Origin: Prosthecobacter sp. | GTDB taxonomy: Bacteria; Verrucomicrobiota; Verrucomicrobiia; Verrucomicrobiales; Verrucomicrobiaceae | DNA: 58,727 bases | Direction: 5' to 3' | Assembly (NCBI GenBank): GCA_017853885.1 | Contig: JAFMIR010000025.1 | Location: 1 to 58,727 of the forward strand | Part shown: one piece after another, positions 42,123 to 51,431 of the stretch | Numbering within the stretch: the first letter of the stretch is position 1 | How the letters are laid out: the number at the start of each line of letters is the position of its first letter | Notes under the pieces: generated by a model | The model's input: the letters and a program-made list of their open reading frames with translations, nothing else | Told to the model about the DNA's origin: nothing | The model's database searches: none | Program-made: the position numbers and the translations under genes

Positions 42123-43688
42123 ATGACCCTTCGTGATCTTGTTCCGCATCTCGATAATCCCATGATCAGCGGGTCGCTTGACACGGAGGTTGCCGGTCTA
42201 GCTTATGATTCACGAAAGATTAGCCCGGGTATCGCTTTTGTGGCGATTCGTGGCACCACTTTCGACGGTCACTCCTTCATTGCAAAGGCTATCGAGGCTG
42301 GTTGTGCTGCCATTATTGCTGAACAGGCTCCGCCGGATGACTGTACCACACCTTGGATTCATGTGCGTCATTCACGCGTCGCACTTGCGGATGCTGCGGC
42401 CGCCTTGAATGGCCATCCGGGAAAAAGCATGGCGCTGATCGGTGTCACTGGCACAAACGGCAAAACGACCACCACCTTCCTCACACATCATTTGATGAAT
42501 CTCGGTCAGGTGCGCTGTGGATTGCTCGGCACTCTCGTTTACGATCTGGGCGGCCAGCAATTGCCCGCCACGCACACCACGCCGGAGTCGCTGGAGATTC
42601 AGAGCCTGCTCGCTCAGATGCGTGGCCAAGGATGCCGCGCCTGTGCGATGGAGGTGTCTTCGCACGCACTCGATCAGCATCGTGTGCATGGTCTGCCATT
42701 TTCCTCCGCCGTTTTCACGAACCTCACGCAGGACCACCTCGACTACCATGGTACGATGGAAAACTACTTTGAAGCGAAGGCAAAGCTCTTCGAAGCTGCC
42801 GCTGCTACACTGCGTGCATCACTCGTTATCAATTCCGACGATCTATGGGGGCGCAAGCTGATCGAACGCTTCGCTAGCACTGGTCGCGTCATCAAGTATG
42901 GCTTCGGAGCCGGCTGTGACTTTCGCGCAAACAATGTGCGCTATGACATGACTGGCACAAGGTTTGAACTCGATGCGAAAGGTCGCAGCTTTCTGGTGCG
43001 CTCGCCGCTTATAGGAGATTTCAATGTCTACAATACGCTTGCCGCACTCGCTGCCGTCAACAGCTGCGGCCTCAATCTGCGAGAAGCCATAGCCAACATG
43101 CAGAAAGCGCCGCAGGTGCCTGGACGTCTCGAACGCGTGACCGACACCACCACGCGCTTCCAGATCTTCGTGGACTATGCGCACACGCCTGATGGCATCG
43201 TGAATGCTTTGAAGACTGTGCGCGCCCTTCGCCCGAACCGTCTTATAACTGTCTTCGGCTGTGGCGGTGATCGTGACCGTTCCAAGCGTCCGAAAATGGC
43301 TTCCGCAGCCGAGCAGGGCAGTGACATCTGCGTCTTAACGTCCGATAACCCGCGAACCGAGGATCCACAGGCCATACTAAACGATGCGAAGGCTGGTTTT
43401 GCTCGTCCGAATAGCCACGCTGTGATTGCGGATCGTCGCCAAGCCATCCAGATCGCCATCGAGAATGCTCGTCCGGGCGACATCATTGTCATCGCAGGCA
43501 AAGGCCACGAGGACTACCAAGATATTCAAGGTAAAAAGCACCCATTCGACGACCGCAAAGTCGCTCGCCAGCTCCTGCTGCAAACTAAAACTGCGCGCGC
43601 TCTGGAGCGCGAGGAGCGTGAAGCCGAGCGCGAAGCCATGCAGAGCCAGCGCGGCGCCTTCGGGCCGCCATCGGACTCTCGATTTTAA
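42123..43688 (+). CDS. murE: UDP-MurNAc-Ala-Glu:meso-diaminopimelate ligase MurE
   Basis: The protein has 521 residues. A clear Shine-Dalgarno-like AAGGAGGG lies 8-15 bases before the ATG, inside the end of ftsI. Three Mur ligase domains are present: the UDP-binding N-terminus (VAGLAYDSRKISPGIAFVAI), the ATP-binding centre with GTNGKTTT (about 110-117) and YHGTMENYFEAKAKLF with the carbamylated Lys, and the C-terminal domain with Asp408-Asn-Pro-Arg411. The DNPR motif selects meso-diaminopimelate as third residue of the stem peptide. A charged tail (about 495-521, rich in Glu and Arg) extends past the usual end. It acts in the cytoplasm. Confidence 0.96.
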   Translation: MTLRDLVPHLDNPMISGSLDTEVAGLAYDSRKISPGIAFVAIRGTTFDGHSFIAKAIEAGCAAIIAEQAPPDDCTTPWIHVRHSRVALADAAAALNGHPGKSMALIGVTGTNGKTTTTFLTHHLMNLGQVRCGLLGTLVYDLGGQQLPATHTTPESLEIQSLLAQMRGQGCRACAMEVSSHALDQHRVHGLPFSSAVFTNLTQDHLDYHGTMENYFEAKAKLFEAAAATLRASLVINSDDLWGRKLIERFASTGRVIKYGFGAGCDFRANNVRYDMTGTRFELDAKGRSFLVRSPLIGDFNVYNTLAALAAVNSCGLNLREAIANMQKAPQVPGRLERVTDTTTRFQIFVDYAHTPDGIVNALKTVRALRPNRLITVFGCGGDRDRSKRPKMASAAEQGSDICVLTSDNPRTEDPQAILNDAKAGFARPNSHAVIADRRQAIQIAIENARPGDIIVIAGKGHEDYQDIQGKKHPFDDRKVARQLLLQTKTARALEREEREAEREAMQSQRGAFGPPSDSRF

Positions 43689-43695
43689 ACGTTTC

Positions 43696-45057
43696 ATGTC
43701 TCCCACAACCCTCAGTACTCTCGCTTCCTACGCGCACGCCACCGTGCATGGAGATGCCTCGCGACGGATTGAGAGAGTGAGCACGGATACTCGCCAAGTG
43801 ACCGTAGGAGATTTGTTTGTGGCCTTGGTCGGCAAAAAATTTGACGCACACAACTTCGTTCCACAAGCCGCCTCCGCTGGAGCCTCCGCGGTGATGGTCA
43901 GCAAAATCGATCCGGGTTGGGGAACTCTGCCATGTCCTCTTTTGGTGGTTGATGACACTTTGGTGGCGCTTCAGTTGATGGCCCGCGGTTACCGGCAACA
44001 GCACAATCCTATTATCATTGGTCTTACCGGTTCTAACGGCAAAACATCCACAAAGGACCTCACGGCGGTCGTGATGGCAAAGAAGTTCGTGACCCGAGCC
44101 ACATGCGGCAATCTGAACAACCACATCGGCGTGCCCTTGACACTGCTTTCACTCCAAGCAGGTGAGCAATGTTGCGTCACTGAGATGGGCATGAACCATC
44201 CCGGCGAAATCGAGGTGCTGACCGACATAGCCGATCCAGACGCAGGGATTGTCACTAACATTGGACTCGCTCACATTGAGAATCTCGGCACGCAAGATGC
44301 CATCGCCTGGGAGAAAGCCACGCTGCCGGCACAAGTGAAGCGCAATGGCATTGTGGTGCTGAATGCCAATGACAAGTACACCCCCTTGATCGCTCGTCAT
44401 TGTCAGGCCGTTGTCTCAACTGCTGGTGTGAATGCAGGCGATGTGAGTGCCTCCAATCTTCGCGCGGATGGAGTCGGCACCAGCTTTACGCTCGACTTTA
44501 GCGGCGAGCAGGTTGAAGCGCGTCTCCCGATCCTAGGTGAGCACATGGTCGCCAACGCCGCGTTGGCTGCATGCATGGGATGGCGTCATGGCATCTCGCC
44601 AAGCGATATCGCCGAGGCCCTCAGTCATGCCGTGCTTACCGGGGGGCGCTTGGAGCCAAAAATCATTCAAGGTATTCGCTTCATTGACGACAGCTACAAT
44701 GCGAATCCGGACAGCATGATTGCCGGATTGCGCACCTTGGCCACGTTAGTGGGCAAAGGTCGTCGCATTGCCGTTTTGGGGCGCATGGGTGAGCTTGGAT
44801 CCATCGCCGAGGCCGAGCACAAGCGTGTGGGCAAATTTGCCGCTGATTTGGGGATCGACGCGCTCTTCACTCTTGGCGGACACGAGGCTGAATGGATTTC
44901 CTCAGCCACCACGGGCCTTTCAGTTCGTCATTTCCCGGATCATGCCGCCTGTGCGGCGCATTTGCGTGAGCTGCTGCGTGAAGGCGATTTCGTACTGCTG
45001 AAGGGTAGTCGCAGTGCGGCAATGGAAAAAGTCATCACTCACTTTCAAGCGTCATGA
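43696..45057 (+). CDS. murF: UDP-MurNAc-tripeptide:D-Ala-D-Ala ligase MurF
   Basis: The protein has 453 residues from the ATG at 43696, seven bases after the murE stop; the longer open frame inside murE is not protein-like. Domains are the N-terminal UDP-MurNAc binding part (RIERVSTDTRQVTVGDLFVA), the ATP-binding centre with GSNGKTSTKDL (about 112-122) and EMGMNHPGEIEVLT, and the C-terminal part with DDSYNANPDSM. It adds D-Ala-D-Ala to complete the pentapeptide in the cytoplasm. The stop overlaps the mraY start (ATGA). Confidence 0.96.
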   Translation: MSPTTLSTLASYAHATVHGDASRRIERVSTDTRQVTVGDLFVALVGKKFDAHNFVPQAASAGASAVMVSKIDPGWGTLPCPLLVVDDTLVALQLMARGYRQQHNPIIIGLTGSNGKTSTKDLTAVVMAKKFVTRATCGNLNNHIGVPLTLLSLQAGEQCCVTEMGMNHPGEIEVLTDIADPDAGIVTNIGLAHIENLGTQDAIAWEKATLPAQVKRNGIVVLNANDKYTPLIARHCQAVVSTAGVNAGDVSASNLRADGVGTSFTLDFSGEQVEARLPILGEHMVANAALAACMGWRHGISPSDIAEALSHAVLTGGRLEPKIIQGIRFIDDSYNANPDSMIAGLRTLATLVGKGRRIAVLGRMGELGSIAEAEHKRVGKFAADLGIDALFTLGGHEAEWISSATTGLSVRHFPDHAACAAHLRELLREGDFVLLKGSRSAAMEKVITHFQAS

Positions 45058-46199
45058 TGTACTGGCTTTACGAACTGCGTGAATGGATGCTCGCCCATGA
45101 TTGGATGAGCGGTGACGCGGCACTCTACAAAATCTTAAACCTCTTCAAGTATCACACCTTCCGGGCCGGTGGAGCTGCTATTACATCTTTTGCGCTCTCG
45201 CTTATGTATGGAGACAAGCTGATCTGTAAGCTCATATCGCTGAAGATCGGCCAGCCCATTCGCACCGCTGAGGAAGTGCATAGGCTTGCTGAATTGCACG
45301 GCAAGAAAGCAGGCACGCCGACCATGGGTGGTATTCTACTCCTCGGTGCCATTGTGCTCTCAACGTTGCTATGGGCAAAGTGGGACAACATCATGGTGTG
45401 GATCGTTCTCTTCACCACCGTTGGCCTTGGTGCCCTAGGCTTTCGCGATGATTACCTCAAAATCAGCAAGAAAAATTCCAAAGGTGTCTCCGCGCGCACG
45501 AAACTCGTTTGGCAGACCAGTGTCGCTGTCATGGCAGGTTTTGCTTTCGCCTACCTCGTGCCATCGGACAATAACCACACACTCCGCGCTCTTTACATTC
45601 CCTTCGTAAAGGATGCAGTCATCACCGATATGGGTATCTTCGCCGTGGCGATGTTTTCGCTTATCATCGTGGGTGCCTCCAATGCCGTGAACCTCACCGA
45701 CGGACTCGACGGGCTCGCCACTGGCTGTTCGTTGACCACTGCACTTGCCTACACCGGCTTCGGTTACATCTGCGGCAACGCCAAGTATTCCGACTACCTT
45801 GGTGTCGCGCATCACAGCCTTGCCAATGAGCTGCCAATCATCGCCATGGCGCTCGCGGGAGCTTGTTTGGGATTCCTTTGGTTCAACGCGCATCCCGCAA
45901 GGATGTTCATGGGCGACACCGGTTCGCTTGCTCTAGGCGGTTGCATCGCCGCGATCGCCATTGGTTGCAAGCAGGAGATCGTCCTCGCACTCGTCGGAGG
46001 CGTCTTCGTCATGGAGGCCATGAGTGTCATCATCCAAGTCGTGAGCTTCAAGAAACGTGGCAAACGCGTCTTCCGCATGGCTCCCATCCATCATCACTTC
46101 GAACTCGGCGGTTGGCACGAGAACCAAGTCATCGTGCGCTTCTGGATCATGAGCCTCCTTTTTGCCTTGCTCGGTCTCGCCACACTCAAACTTCGCTGA
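45054..46199 (+). CDS. mraY: Phospho-MurNAc-pentapeptide transferase MraY
   Basis: The protein has 381 residues with about ten membrane spans. It transfers phospho-MurNAc-pentapeptide from UDP to undecaprenyl phosphate to give lipid I at the inner membrane. Family motifs are HGKKAGTPTMGGIL, GFRDDYLKISKKNSKG, NLTDGLDGLATG (about 213-224), FMGDTGSLALGG and HHHFELGGWHENQV near the C-terminus. A second ATG three bases downstream is an alternative start. The start overlaps the murF stop (ATGA), and the stop overlaps the murD start (TGATG). Confidence 0.96.
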   Translation: MMYWLYELREWMLAHDWMSGDAALYKILNLFKYHTFRAGGAAITSFALSLMYGDKLICKLISLKIGQPIRTAEEVHRLAELHGKKAGTPTMGGILLLGAIVLSTLLWAKWDNIMVWIVLFTTVGLGALGFRDDYLKISKKNSKGVSARTKLVWQTSVAVMAGFAFAYLVPSDNNHTLRALYIPFVKDAVITDMGIFAVAMFSLIIVGASNAVNLTDGLDGLATGCSLTTALAYTGFGYICGNAKYSDYLGVAHHSLANELPIIAMALAGACLGFLWFNAHPARMFMGDTGSLALGGCIAAIAIGCKQEIVLALVGGVFVMEAMSVIIQVVSFKKRGKRVFRMAPIHHHFELGGWHENQVIVRFWIMSLLFALLGLATLKLR

Positions 46200-47503
46200 T
46201 GAAATACGCCTCCCAACATTTCGCCATTCTCGGTGCTGGACGCAGTGGCCTTGGTGCCGCGCGTCTTGCGCGTTTGCATGGGGCGAAAGTGACGGTTTTC
46301 GATGAAGATGAAAAGGCAAAGCCGGTGGAAGACTTCAAATATGTGCTGGGACAAGCTGCGCGTGACTTAGTCGTCAAACCGGGTGACTTCGACCTCGTTA
46401 TCATCAGCCCTGGCCTTGATGAACATTGGCCGCTGCCGACCAGATTCACGGCTGCAGGTGTTCCCCTCGTCGGTGAGACCGAGTTTGGCTTCAATTTGAC
46501 CGACATGCCGATGGTAGCCATCACGGGCACAAACGGCAAGAGCACCTGCACCGAGCTCGTCGCGGCCCTCTTCAACGGCTGTGGCATGAAGTCGATCCCT
46601 TGCGGCAATCATGGTACGTCATTGAGCGAAGTTGTTGCTAGCGGGGAAAGATACGATGTGCTGGCAGTCGAGATCAGCAGCTTCCAACTGGAGACGATCC
46701 GCAAATTTCGAGCGAAAGCCAGCCTGTGGCTCAATTTTGCCCCCGATCATCTCGACCGTTATCCTGGAATGGCGGAATATTTCGCCGCCAAGTCCCGCAT
46801 CTTCGAAAATTGCACTGAAAGCGATGTAGCCATCGTGAGGGCTGGAGAGAGCGTTTCCAGTGGCAAAGCAAAGCGCTGGACCTTTTCCGCTTACGGAGCG
46901 GAAGCGGATTGCCGCTACGCGAATGGCAGATTCTATCATGCAAGCCAAGAGATCGGCTCGGCCGCGAATCTCAGCATACGCGGTAAGCATAATATGGAGA
47001 ATGTATTGGCCGCATTGATGGCTGGAAAGGTCTATGGCCTTGAATTCGGAGCCATGCTGAGGGCATTGGCTGGCTACCAAGTGCCGCGCCATCGTTGCGA
47101 GCTCATCCGCACCCTTGAGGATCGCGAGTACATCAATGATTCCAAGGCCACGAACTTACATGCGCTTGAGGCTTGTCTGCGCTCGCAGGAACGCCCCATC
47201 GTGCTCATTGCCGGTGGAAAGGATAAGCAGCTCGACTACACGCCGTTGCGTGCCGAACTGAAGGGTCAGGTGCGCGCAATGGTCTTCATCGGTGAGATCG
47301 CGCCGCAGCTCGAAAAGACCTTTGGTGATCTTCTGCCGTGTAGGCGTGGCAAGGGCATGGCCGAGGCTGTTTCACTGGCCAAGCAGCTCTCCCAACCGGG
47401 CGATGCCATCATCCTAAGCCCGGGAACCTCCTCTTTTGACATGTTCAACGGCTACGGACAGCGCGGCGATGCCTTCCGCGAGGCTGTGCTCTCCCTGAGC
47501 TGA
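46199..47503 (+). CDS. murD: UDP-MurNAc-Ala:D-Glu ligase MurD
   Basis: The protein has 434 residues from the ATG at 46199, which shares bases with the mraY stop (TGATG); the open frame further upstream lies within mraY and is not protein-like. Domain 1 has a Rossmann-like FAILGAGRSGLGAARLARLH, domain 2 the ATP loop GTNGKSTCTEL (about 108-118) and FAPDHLDRYPGMAEYFAAKS, and domain 3 NDSKATNLHALEACL and LSPGTSSFDMFNGYGQRGDA. It adds D-glutamate to UDP-MurNAc-L-Ala in the cytoplasm. The length matches the family. Confidence 0.96.
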   Translation: MKYASQHFAILGAGRSGLGAARLARLHGAKVTVFDEDEKAKPVEDFKYVLGQAARDLVVKPGDFDLVIISPGLDEHWPLPTRFTAAGVPLVGETEFGFNLTDMPMVAITGTNGKSTCTELVAALFNGCGMKSIPCGNHGTSLSEVVASGERYDVLAVEISSFQLETIRKFRAKASLWLNFAPDHLDRYPGMAEYFAAKSRIFENCTESDVAIVRAGESVSSGKAKRWTFSAYGAEADCRYANGRFYHASQEIGSAANLSIRGKHNMENVLAALMAGKVYGLEFGAMLRALAGYQVPRHRCELIRTLEDREYINDSKATNLHALEACLRSQERPIVLIAGGKDKQLDYTPLRAELKGQVRAMVFIGEIAPQLEKTFGDLLPCRRGKGMAEAVSLAKQLSQPGDAIILSPGTSSFDMFNGYGQRGDAFREAVLSLS

Positions 47504-47546
47504 TCTCTTTCCTGATAACCAACCCGAAACCAACCCAGCGCACACT

Positions 47547-48755
47547 ATGAAATCAAAACGGAGCAAAAAAGACTCGCTGATCATCAAGCTGATGGACGCC
47601 GATCATCACAGGCATCGTGTGGCCCTCGTAACTGACGAAGGCGAGTGGAACCAGCATGAGCCAAACACTGGTATGGCCCGCATGTTTTTGGTCATGTTGA
47701 TCATCCACATTGCCCTCATCGGTGGCATTATAGTGTATGACTTCATGGGGGAGGAAGAGGTTCCGGTCCAGACGATCACGCAGTCCGTGCGCGCACAGGC
47801 TCCTACCTCAGACCTGCCGCAAGCGAGCCAAGAGGTTATCAATGCGCAGGCTAACGCTGTTGCGAATCCAGATCATAACACGGAGCAATATACGGTGAGC
47901 TCAGGTGATAGCATCCGCAGCATTGCGGAAAAACATGGCACCACGGAAGACATCATCATTCAGATGAACCGTTTGGACAAAGGCATCCAGATTGAGCCCG
48001 GCACGCTGCTCAATGTGCCCAAGCAAGCTGTTGTGTCTGCTGTGCCACTGGATCGTGAAAAAGCACTCGCCATGGCTCGTCAATTCCCCTCTCAAACACA
48101 AGCACAGATCGTAAGGCCCGAAAATGCCCCAGCCAGCCTTGCGGCTGTCACCTCGCCAATATCCCTTTTAGCTCCAGGTGAGGCAGCTCCACTAGGAGAC
48201 AGTCTCGGCGCTGCTGCTGAGGCTCTCGCCATCGCCGCACCTGCCTCAGATGCGGTTCCCGCGCAGCAGATCATCGGCCGTGTGAACCCGGAGGCCATGG
48301 CTGCGCTTGCCAAGGCCACGGCCGAAACTGAAAAAGCTATTGCTGTCGTTGATGAAGCACTATCCACCAACAAGACTGAATCTAAGTCTTCAGCGGCACC
48401 GAAGGCCGAATCCAAAACCGAACCGAAGGTGCAACTGAAGAAGCTCGTTGCCGAGTCCGAAACTGAGCATCCTTTGAAAGCCATACCGGTTTCGATGACG
48501 AGCCAGAAGCCTCAGCGGATCACGGATACGCCTTCTGTATCCAAAGTTTTGCTGAAAAAAACGGTCAAAGAAAACCCTCCAAAGACCGCCACCACCAAGG
48601 CAACATCAAAGACTCACACCGTCGCATCTGGTGAGACCCTTTATCGGCTTTCCTCCAAATATGGCGTCTCAATCGCGGCCATCCAAAAAGCTAACAACAT
48701 TAAAAATCCAAATGCCATGCGCCAGGGCATGAAGCTGATCATTCCGACCAAATAG
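47547..48755 (+). CDS. Membrane protein with two LysM domains
   Basis: The protein has 402 residues. The N-terminus is charged and cytoplasmic, with one membrane span near residues 50-72 (MFLVMLIIHIALIGGIIVY). The periplasmic part has LysM1 at about 113-157 (QYTVSSGDSIRSIAEKHGTT), a long Ala/Glu/Lys-rich linker (about 165-350) and LysM2 at about 355-400 (HTVASGETLYRLSSKYGVSI). No amidase or peptidase domain follows. LysM binds the GlcNAc-rich glycan of peptidoglycan, so this may tether the division machinery to the wall. A LysM (NlpD-like) gene between murD and ftsW is also, as I recall, present in Chlamydia. Confidence 0.88.
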   Translation: MKSKRSKKDSLIIKLMDADHHRHRVALVTDEGEWNQHEPNTGMARMFLVMLIIHIALIGGIIVYDFMGEEEVPVQTITQSVRAQAPTSDLPQASQEVINAQANAVANPDHNTEQYTVSSGDSIRSIAEKHGTTEDIIIQMNRLDKGIQIEPGTLLNVPKQAVVSAVPLDREKALAMARQFPSQTQAQIVRPENAPASLAAVTSPISLLAPGEAAPLGDSLGAAAEALAIAAPASDAVPAQQIIGRVNPEAMAALAKATAETEKAIAVVDEALSTNKTESKSSAAPKAESKTEPKVQLKKLVAESETEHPLKAIPVSMTSQKPQRITDTPSVSKVLLKKTVKENPPKTATTKATSKTHTVASGETLYRLSSKYGVSIAAIQKANNIKNPNAMRQGMKLIIPTK

Positions 48756-48834
48756 CATGGAATATTGGGTATAGAGTCTACAGGCTCCAAGCTGAACGAC
48801 TTCAGGCCCGGTGCTTCAAGCTTATCTTTTCCGC

Positions 48835-49980
48835 ATGTCCCGAAACTCGATCATTCTTCTTCTGACCTCAGTCGTTGGACTCCTCGCGCTTGGGATCACG
48901 ATGCTCGCCAGCACCACCTTTGAAGTGGCTCAGGAGGGTGCGGAAGACTATGTTACGGTTTGGAAGCAGTTAAGTTGGCTGGGTATTTCAGTGTTGGCGT
49001 GCGGTGCGGCTGCGTTGATCGATTATAACGCTTGGCAGCGCTGGTGTTGGTTCATTCTTATGGGTTCTGCTGTGTTGCTGGTGCTTTGCTATGTGCCTGG
49101 CGTCGGCGTGAAGATCAATGGTTCGAGTCGGTGGATCGGTATGGGCTCGTTTCGCATTCAGCCTTCCGAATTCGCTAAGATTGCTTTGCTCATGGCTTTG
49201 TCGGGTTGGTTTGCCAAACATGAAATGATGGTTCGCACCTTCCGTCGCGGTTTCCTGATGCCCGGATTGGTTCTCATGGGCATCGTGGCGCTCATTGGCT
49301 GCGAGTTTGATCTTGGAAGCGCCTTGCTGGCCTCAGTAGTGGGGCTTGGTGTGATGTTTGTGGCTGGAACGAAGATGCGCTACTTGGCTGTCATCATCAC
49401 ACTTGTGATGGGGGCATTGGCAGCAGGTATTCAATTTCTCCCAAATCGCTTCGAACGCGTCATGGTGCTTTTGGATCTCGAAGGTAACAAAGACAAACTC
49501 GGCCTTCAGCAGTGGGTGTCGAAGCTCGCCTTTGGCTCTGGCGGTCTTGAAGGCCGTGGGCTTGGAGAGGGGCGTATGAAGCTCTCCTATCTGCCTGAAG
49601 CTCACACCGATTTTATCTTTCCGATGGTGGGCGAGGAGCTCGGTCTACGTGGCACTGCGGGAACCGTGCTGGGCTTTGCGGTGCTTGTGATGAGTGGTTT
49701 CATGGTGGCGGCGTACGCTCCGAATCGGTTTGGCAAACTCCTCGGCAGCGGTTTGACGTTTCTTCTTGGAATGGAAGCGCTTTTAAACATGGGTGTCACG
49801 ACAGCCCTGTTGCCCAACAAAGGCCTTCCGATGCCATTCGTGAGCTATGGTGGCTCCAGCTTGCTCGCGGCGATGATTGCCATCGGTATCCTGATCAATA
49901 TCCATAGGCAAGGTGTGCATTTGCGCCGCGAAGACCTTCCAGTCATCCGCCGCACATACCGCTGGACCCCACAGTTGTGA
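48835..49980 (+). CDS. ftsW: Lipid II polymerase FtsW
   Basis: The protein has 381 residues from the ATG at 48835; a GTG at 48811 would add eight residues. It is a SEDS-family membrane protein with about ten spans. Visible are GIGMGSFRIQPSEFAKIALL-like sequence (WIGMGSFRIQPSEFAKI), the AHTDFIFPMVGEELG segment with the essential Asp/Glu region of SEDS glycosyltransferases, and PFVSYGGSSLLAAMIAIG near the C-terminus. It polymerises septal glycan with FtsI. It is the last gene of the cluster here. Its last 38 bases overlap the end of the convergent glycerate kinase gene. Confidence 0.95.
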   Translation: MSRNSIILLLTSVVGLLALGITMLASTTFEVAQEGAEDYVTVWKQLSWLGISVLACGAAALIDYNAWQRWCWFILMGSAVLLVLCYVPGVGVKINGSSRWIGMGSFRIQPSEFAKIALLMALSGWFAKHEMMVRTFRRGFLMPGLVLMGIVALIGCEFDLGSALLASVVGLGVMFVAGTKMRYLAVIITLVMGALAAGIQFLPNRFERVMVLLDLEGNKDKLGLQQWVSKLAFGSGGLEGRGLGEGRMKLSYLPEAHTDFIFPMVGEELGLRGTAGTVLGFAVLVMSGFMVAAYAPNRFGKLLGSGLTFLLGMEALLNMGVTTALLPNKGLPMPFVSYGGSSLLAAMIAIGILINIHRQGVHLRREDLPVIRRTYRWTPQL

Positions 49981-51070
49981 TTCTTGGCATCAATTGATCC
50001 CGACAAGCGTTGATGAGTAGTTCGCGCGCATTTCGAATGGCTTCAGAAACGGTCATGCTTTCGGGTTTCACCTGAATGAGATGATCAAAGTGAGGTGTCA
50101 AGGAGTCCCTAGATTCGATAAGGCCGGCGATAGCAGCGACCGGTTTTCCAAACGCACGAGCAATCCTTGCGACACCCATAGGGCCCTTGCCGTGAAGAGT
50201 TTGGGCATCGATCCGACCTTCACCCGTGATAACAAGGTCTGCGGCCTGTATGCGGCGTTCTAGATCGATGAGTTCAGCAATCAAATCAAAGCCACTGGTG
50301 ATTTTGGCGCCGCAGAAGGCCATGAGTCCAAAGCCCAGTCCTCCTGCGGCTCCAGATCCAGGAATCTCAGCAGGATTCACGCCCAAGTCTCGCTCCACGA
50401 CTTGGGTGAGGCGTTCGAGCCGCGTTTCGAAAAAAGCGAAATTCGTCACTCCTTTTTGTGGTCCGTAAACGCGTGTGCAGCCCTCAGGTCCAAGCAGCGG
50501 ATTCGTTACATCACAGGCAACAAGAACTTCAGTGTTCCAACTGGTGGGCGCTTGAATGTGATGAAGCCTGTTAAGATCTTGGGGCAAACTGCATAACGGC
50601 AAGCCGTGTTCGTCGAGAAATCGAAAACCCAGTGCATGGGCCATCCCTGTACCTGCATCGTTAGTGGCACTGCCACCGAGACCGATGATGATCTTCTCAG
50701 CACCTTGGCGGATCGCATCGAGCATCATTAAACCGGTGCCATAAGTGTTGGCGGAGGCTGGTTGAAGCGGTAGATCGCTTATGATAGCGAGACCGCTAGC
50801 GGCACTCATCTCAAGCACGGCCTCGGAAGCCAACTGTCCGTATTGAGCTGTCATCAGCCGGTTTTGAGCATCGACGGTCTGACAGCCGCGCCATGAGCCT
50901 TTTTTGGCGGATATGATGGCCTCTGCGGTGCCTTCGCCACCATCGGCGATCGGGCAGAGATCAATTTCGTCTCCTACAGACGCCATCTTGAGCGCCTCAG
51001 CGATGGTCTGCGCCACAATCGTGGCGGAAAGGCTACCTTTAAATTTATCCGGGGCGATAAGGATGCGCAT
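49943..51070 (-). CDS. Glycerate kinase (GarK/GlxK family)
   Basis: The protein has 375 residues, the normal length. It starts MRILIAPDKFKGSLSATIVA, the family signature, and has CPIADGGEGTAEAI, IIGLGGSATNDAGTGMAHAL, the PGSGAAGGLGFGLMAFCGA segment and LVITGEGRIDAQT. It phosphorylates D-glycerate with ATP, usually to 2-phosphoglycerate, in the glyoxylate/glycerate and sugar-acid routes. It is downstream of sucC on the same strand, with a 361-bp gap, so it is probably transcribed separately. Its 3' end overlaps ftsW by 38 bp tail to tail. Confidence 0.93.
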   Translation of the reverse strand: MRILIAPDKFKGSLSATIVAQTIAEALKMASVGDEIDLCPIADGGEGTAEAIISAKKGSWRGCQTVDAQNRLMTAQYGQLASEAVLEMSAASGLAIISDLPLQPASANTYGTGLMMLDAIRQGAEKIIIGLGGSATNDAGTGMAHALGFRFLDEHGLPLCSLPQDLNRLHHIQAPTSWNTEVLVACDVTNPLLGPEGCTRVYGPQKGVTNFAFFETRLERLTQVVERDLGVNPAEIPGSGAAGGLGFGLMAFCGAKITSGFDLIAELIDLERRIQAADLVITGEGRIDAQTLHGKGPMGVARIARAFGKPVAAIAGLIESRDSLTPHFDHLIQVKPESMTVSEAIRNARELLINACRDQLMPRITTVGSSGMCGG

Positions 51071-51431
51071 GCGGAAACAATGAAGCAGTGGGGGTTGGAG
51101 ACAAGGGCAGGTGTGTTGTGAATCGCCGCTGGTGCGCCCCCCGACCTGCCTTAAACATAAAGTGGCAGTTCCACCTGCTAGATGCTTCCGCGCTTTTCTA
51201 CATTTTTCCGCCTAGAAAAAGCTGTGAACAAAAGACAAAATCCGGTCCAAGAAGATGGGGATGGCAAAGCTCCATGAACTTCAGAAGGAAAGTAAATCTC
51301 TCGATCTGGCTCCATGCCTTGTCCGCGTTTCGTAAACCTATCTCAACACGACGCCGTGCGATACAGTTCTGAAAGCATGGAAGCAGACTTTTCAACCTGC
51401 CATGTGTCGTGAATGAAGGGTGGTTGTGGGT
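51071..51431. other. 361-bp gap between sucC and glycerate kinase
   Basis: I see no convincing gene. A 94-codon open frame on the + strand has no protein-like features. An AT-rich inverted repeat TTTTTC/GAAAAA (51203-51208 and 51215-51220) is present, but it has no GC-rich stem. The sucC terminator and the glycerate kinase promoter should lie here; neither stands out. Confidence 0.5.

Noticed and set aside
45863..46198. N-terminal extension of murD inside mraY
   Set aside because: Its translation is Arg/His-rich shadow sequence, and MurD begins normally at 46199.
51088..51372. 94-codon frame between sucC and glycerate kinase
   Set aside because: There is no domain, no plausible start context and an unlikely composition (Arg, Trp and Ser rich).
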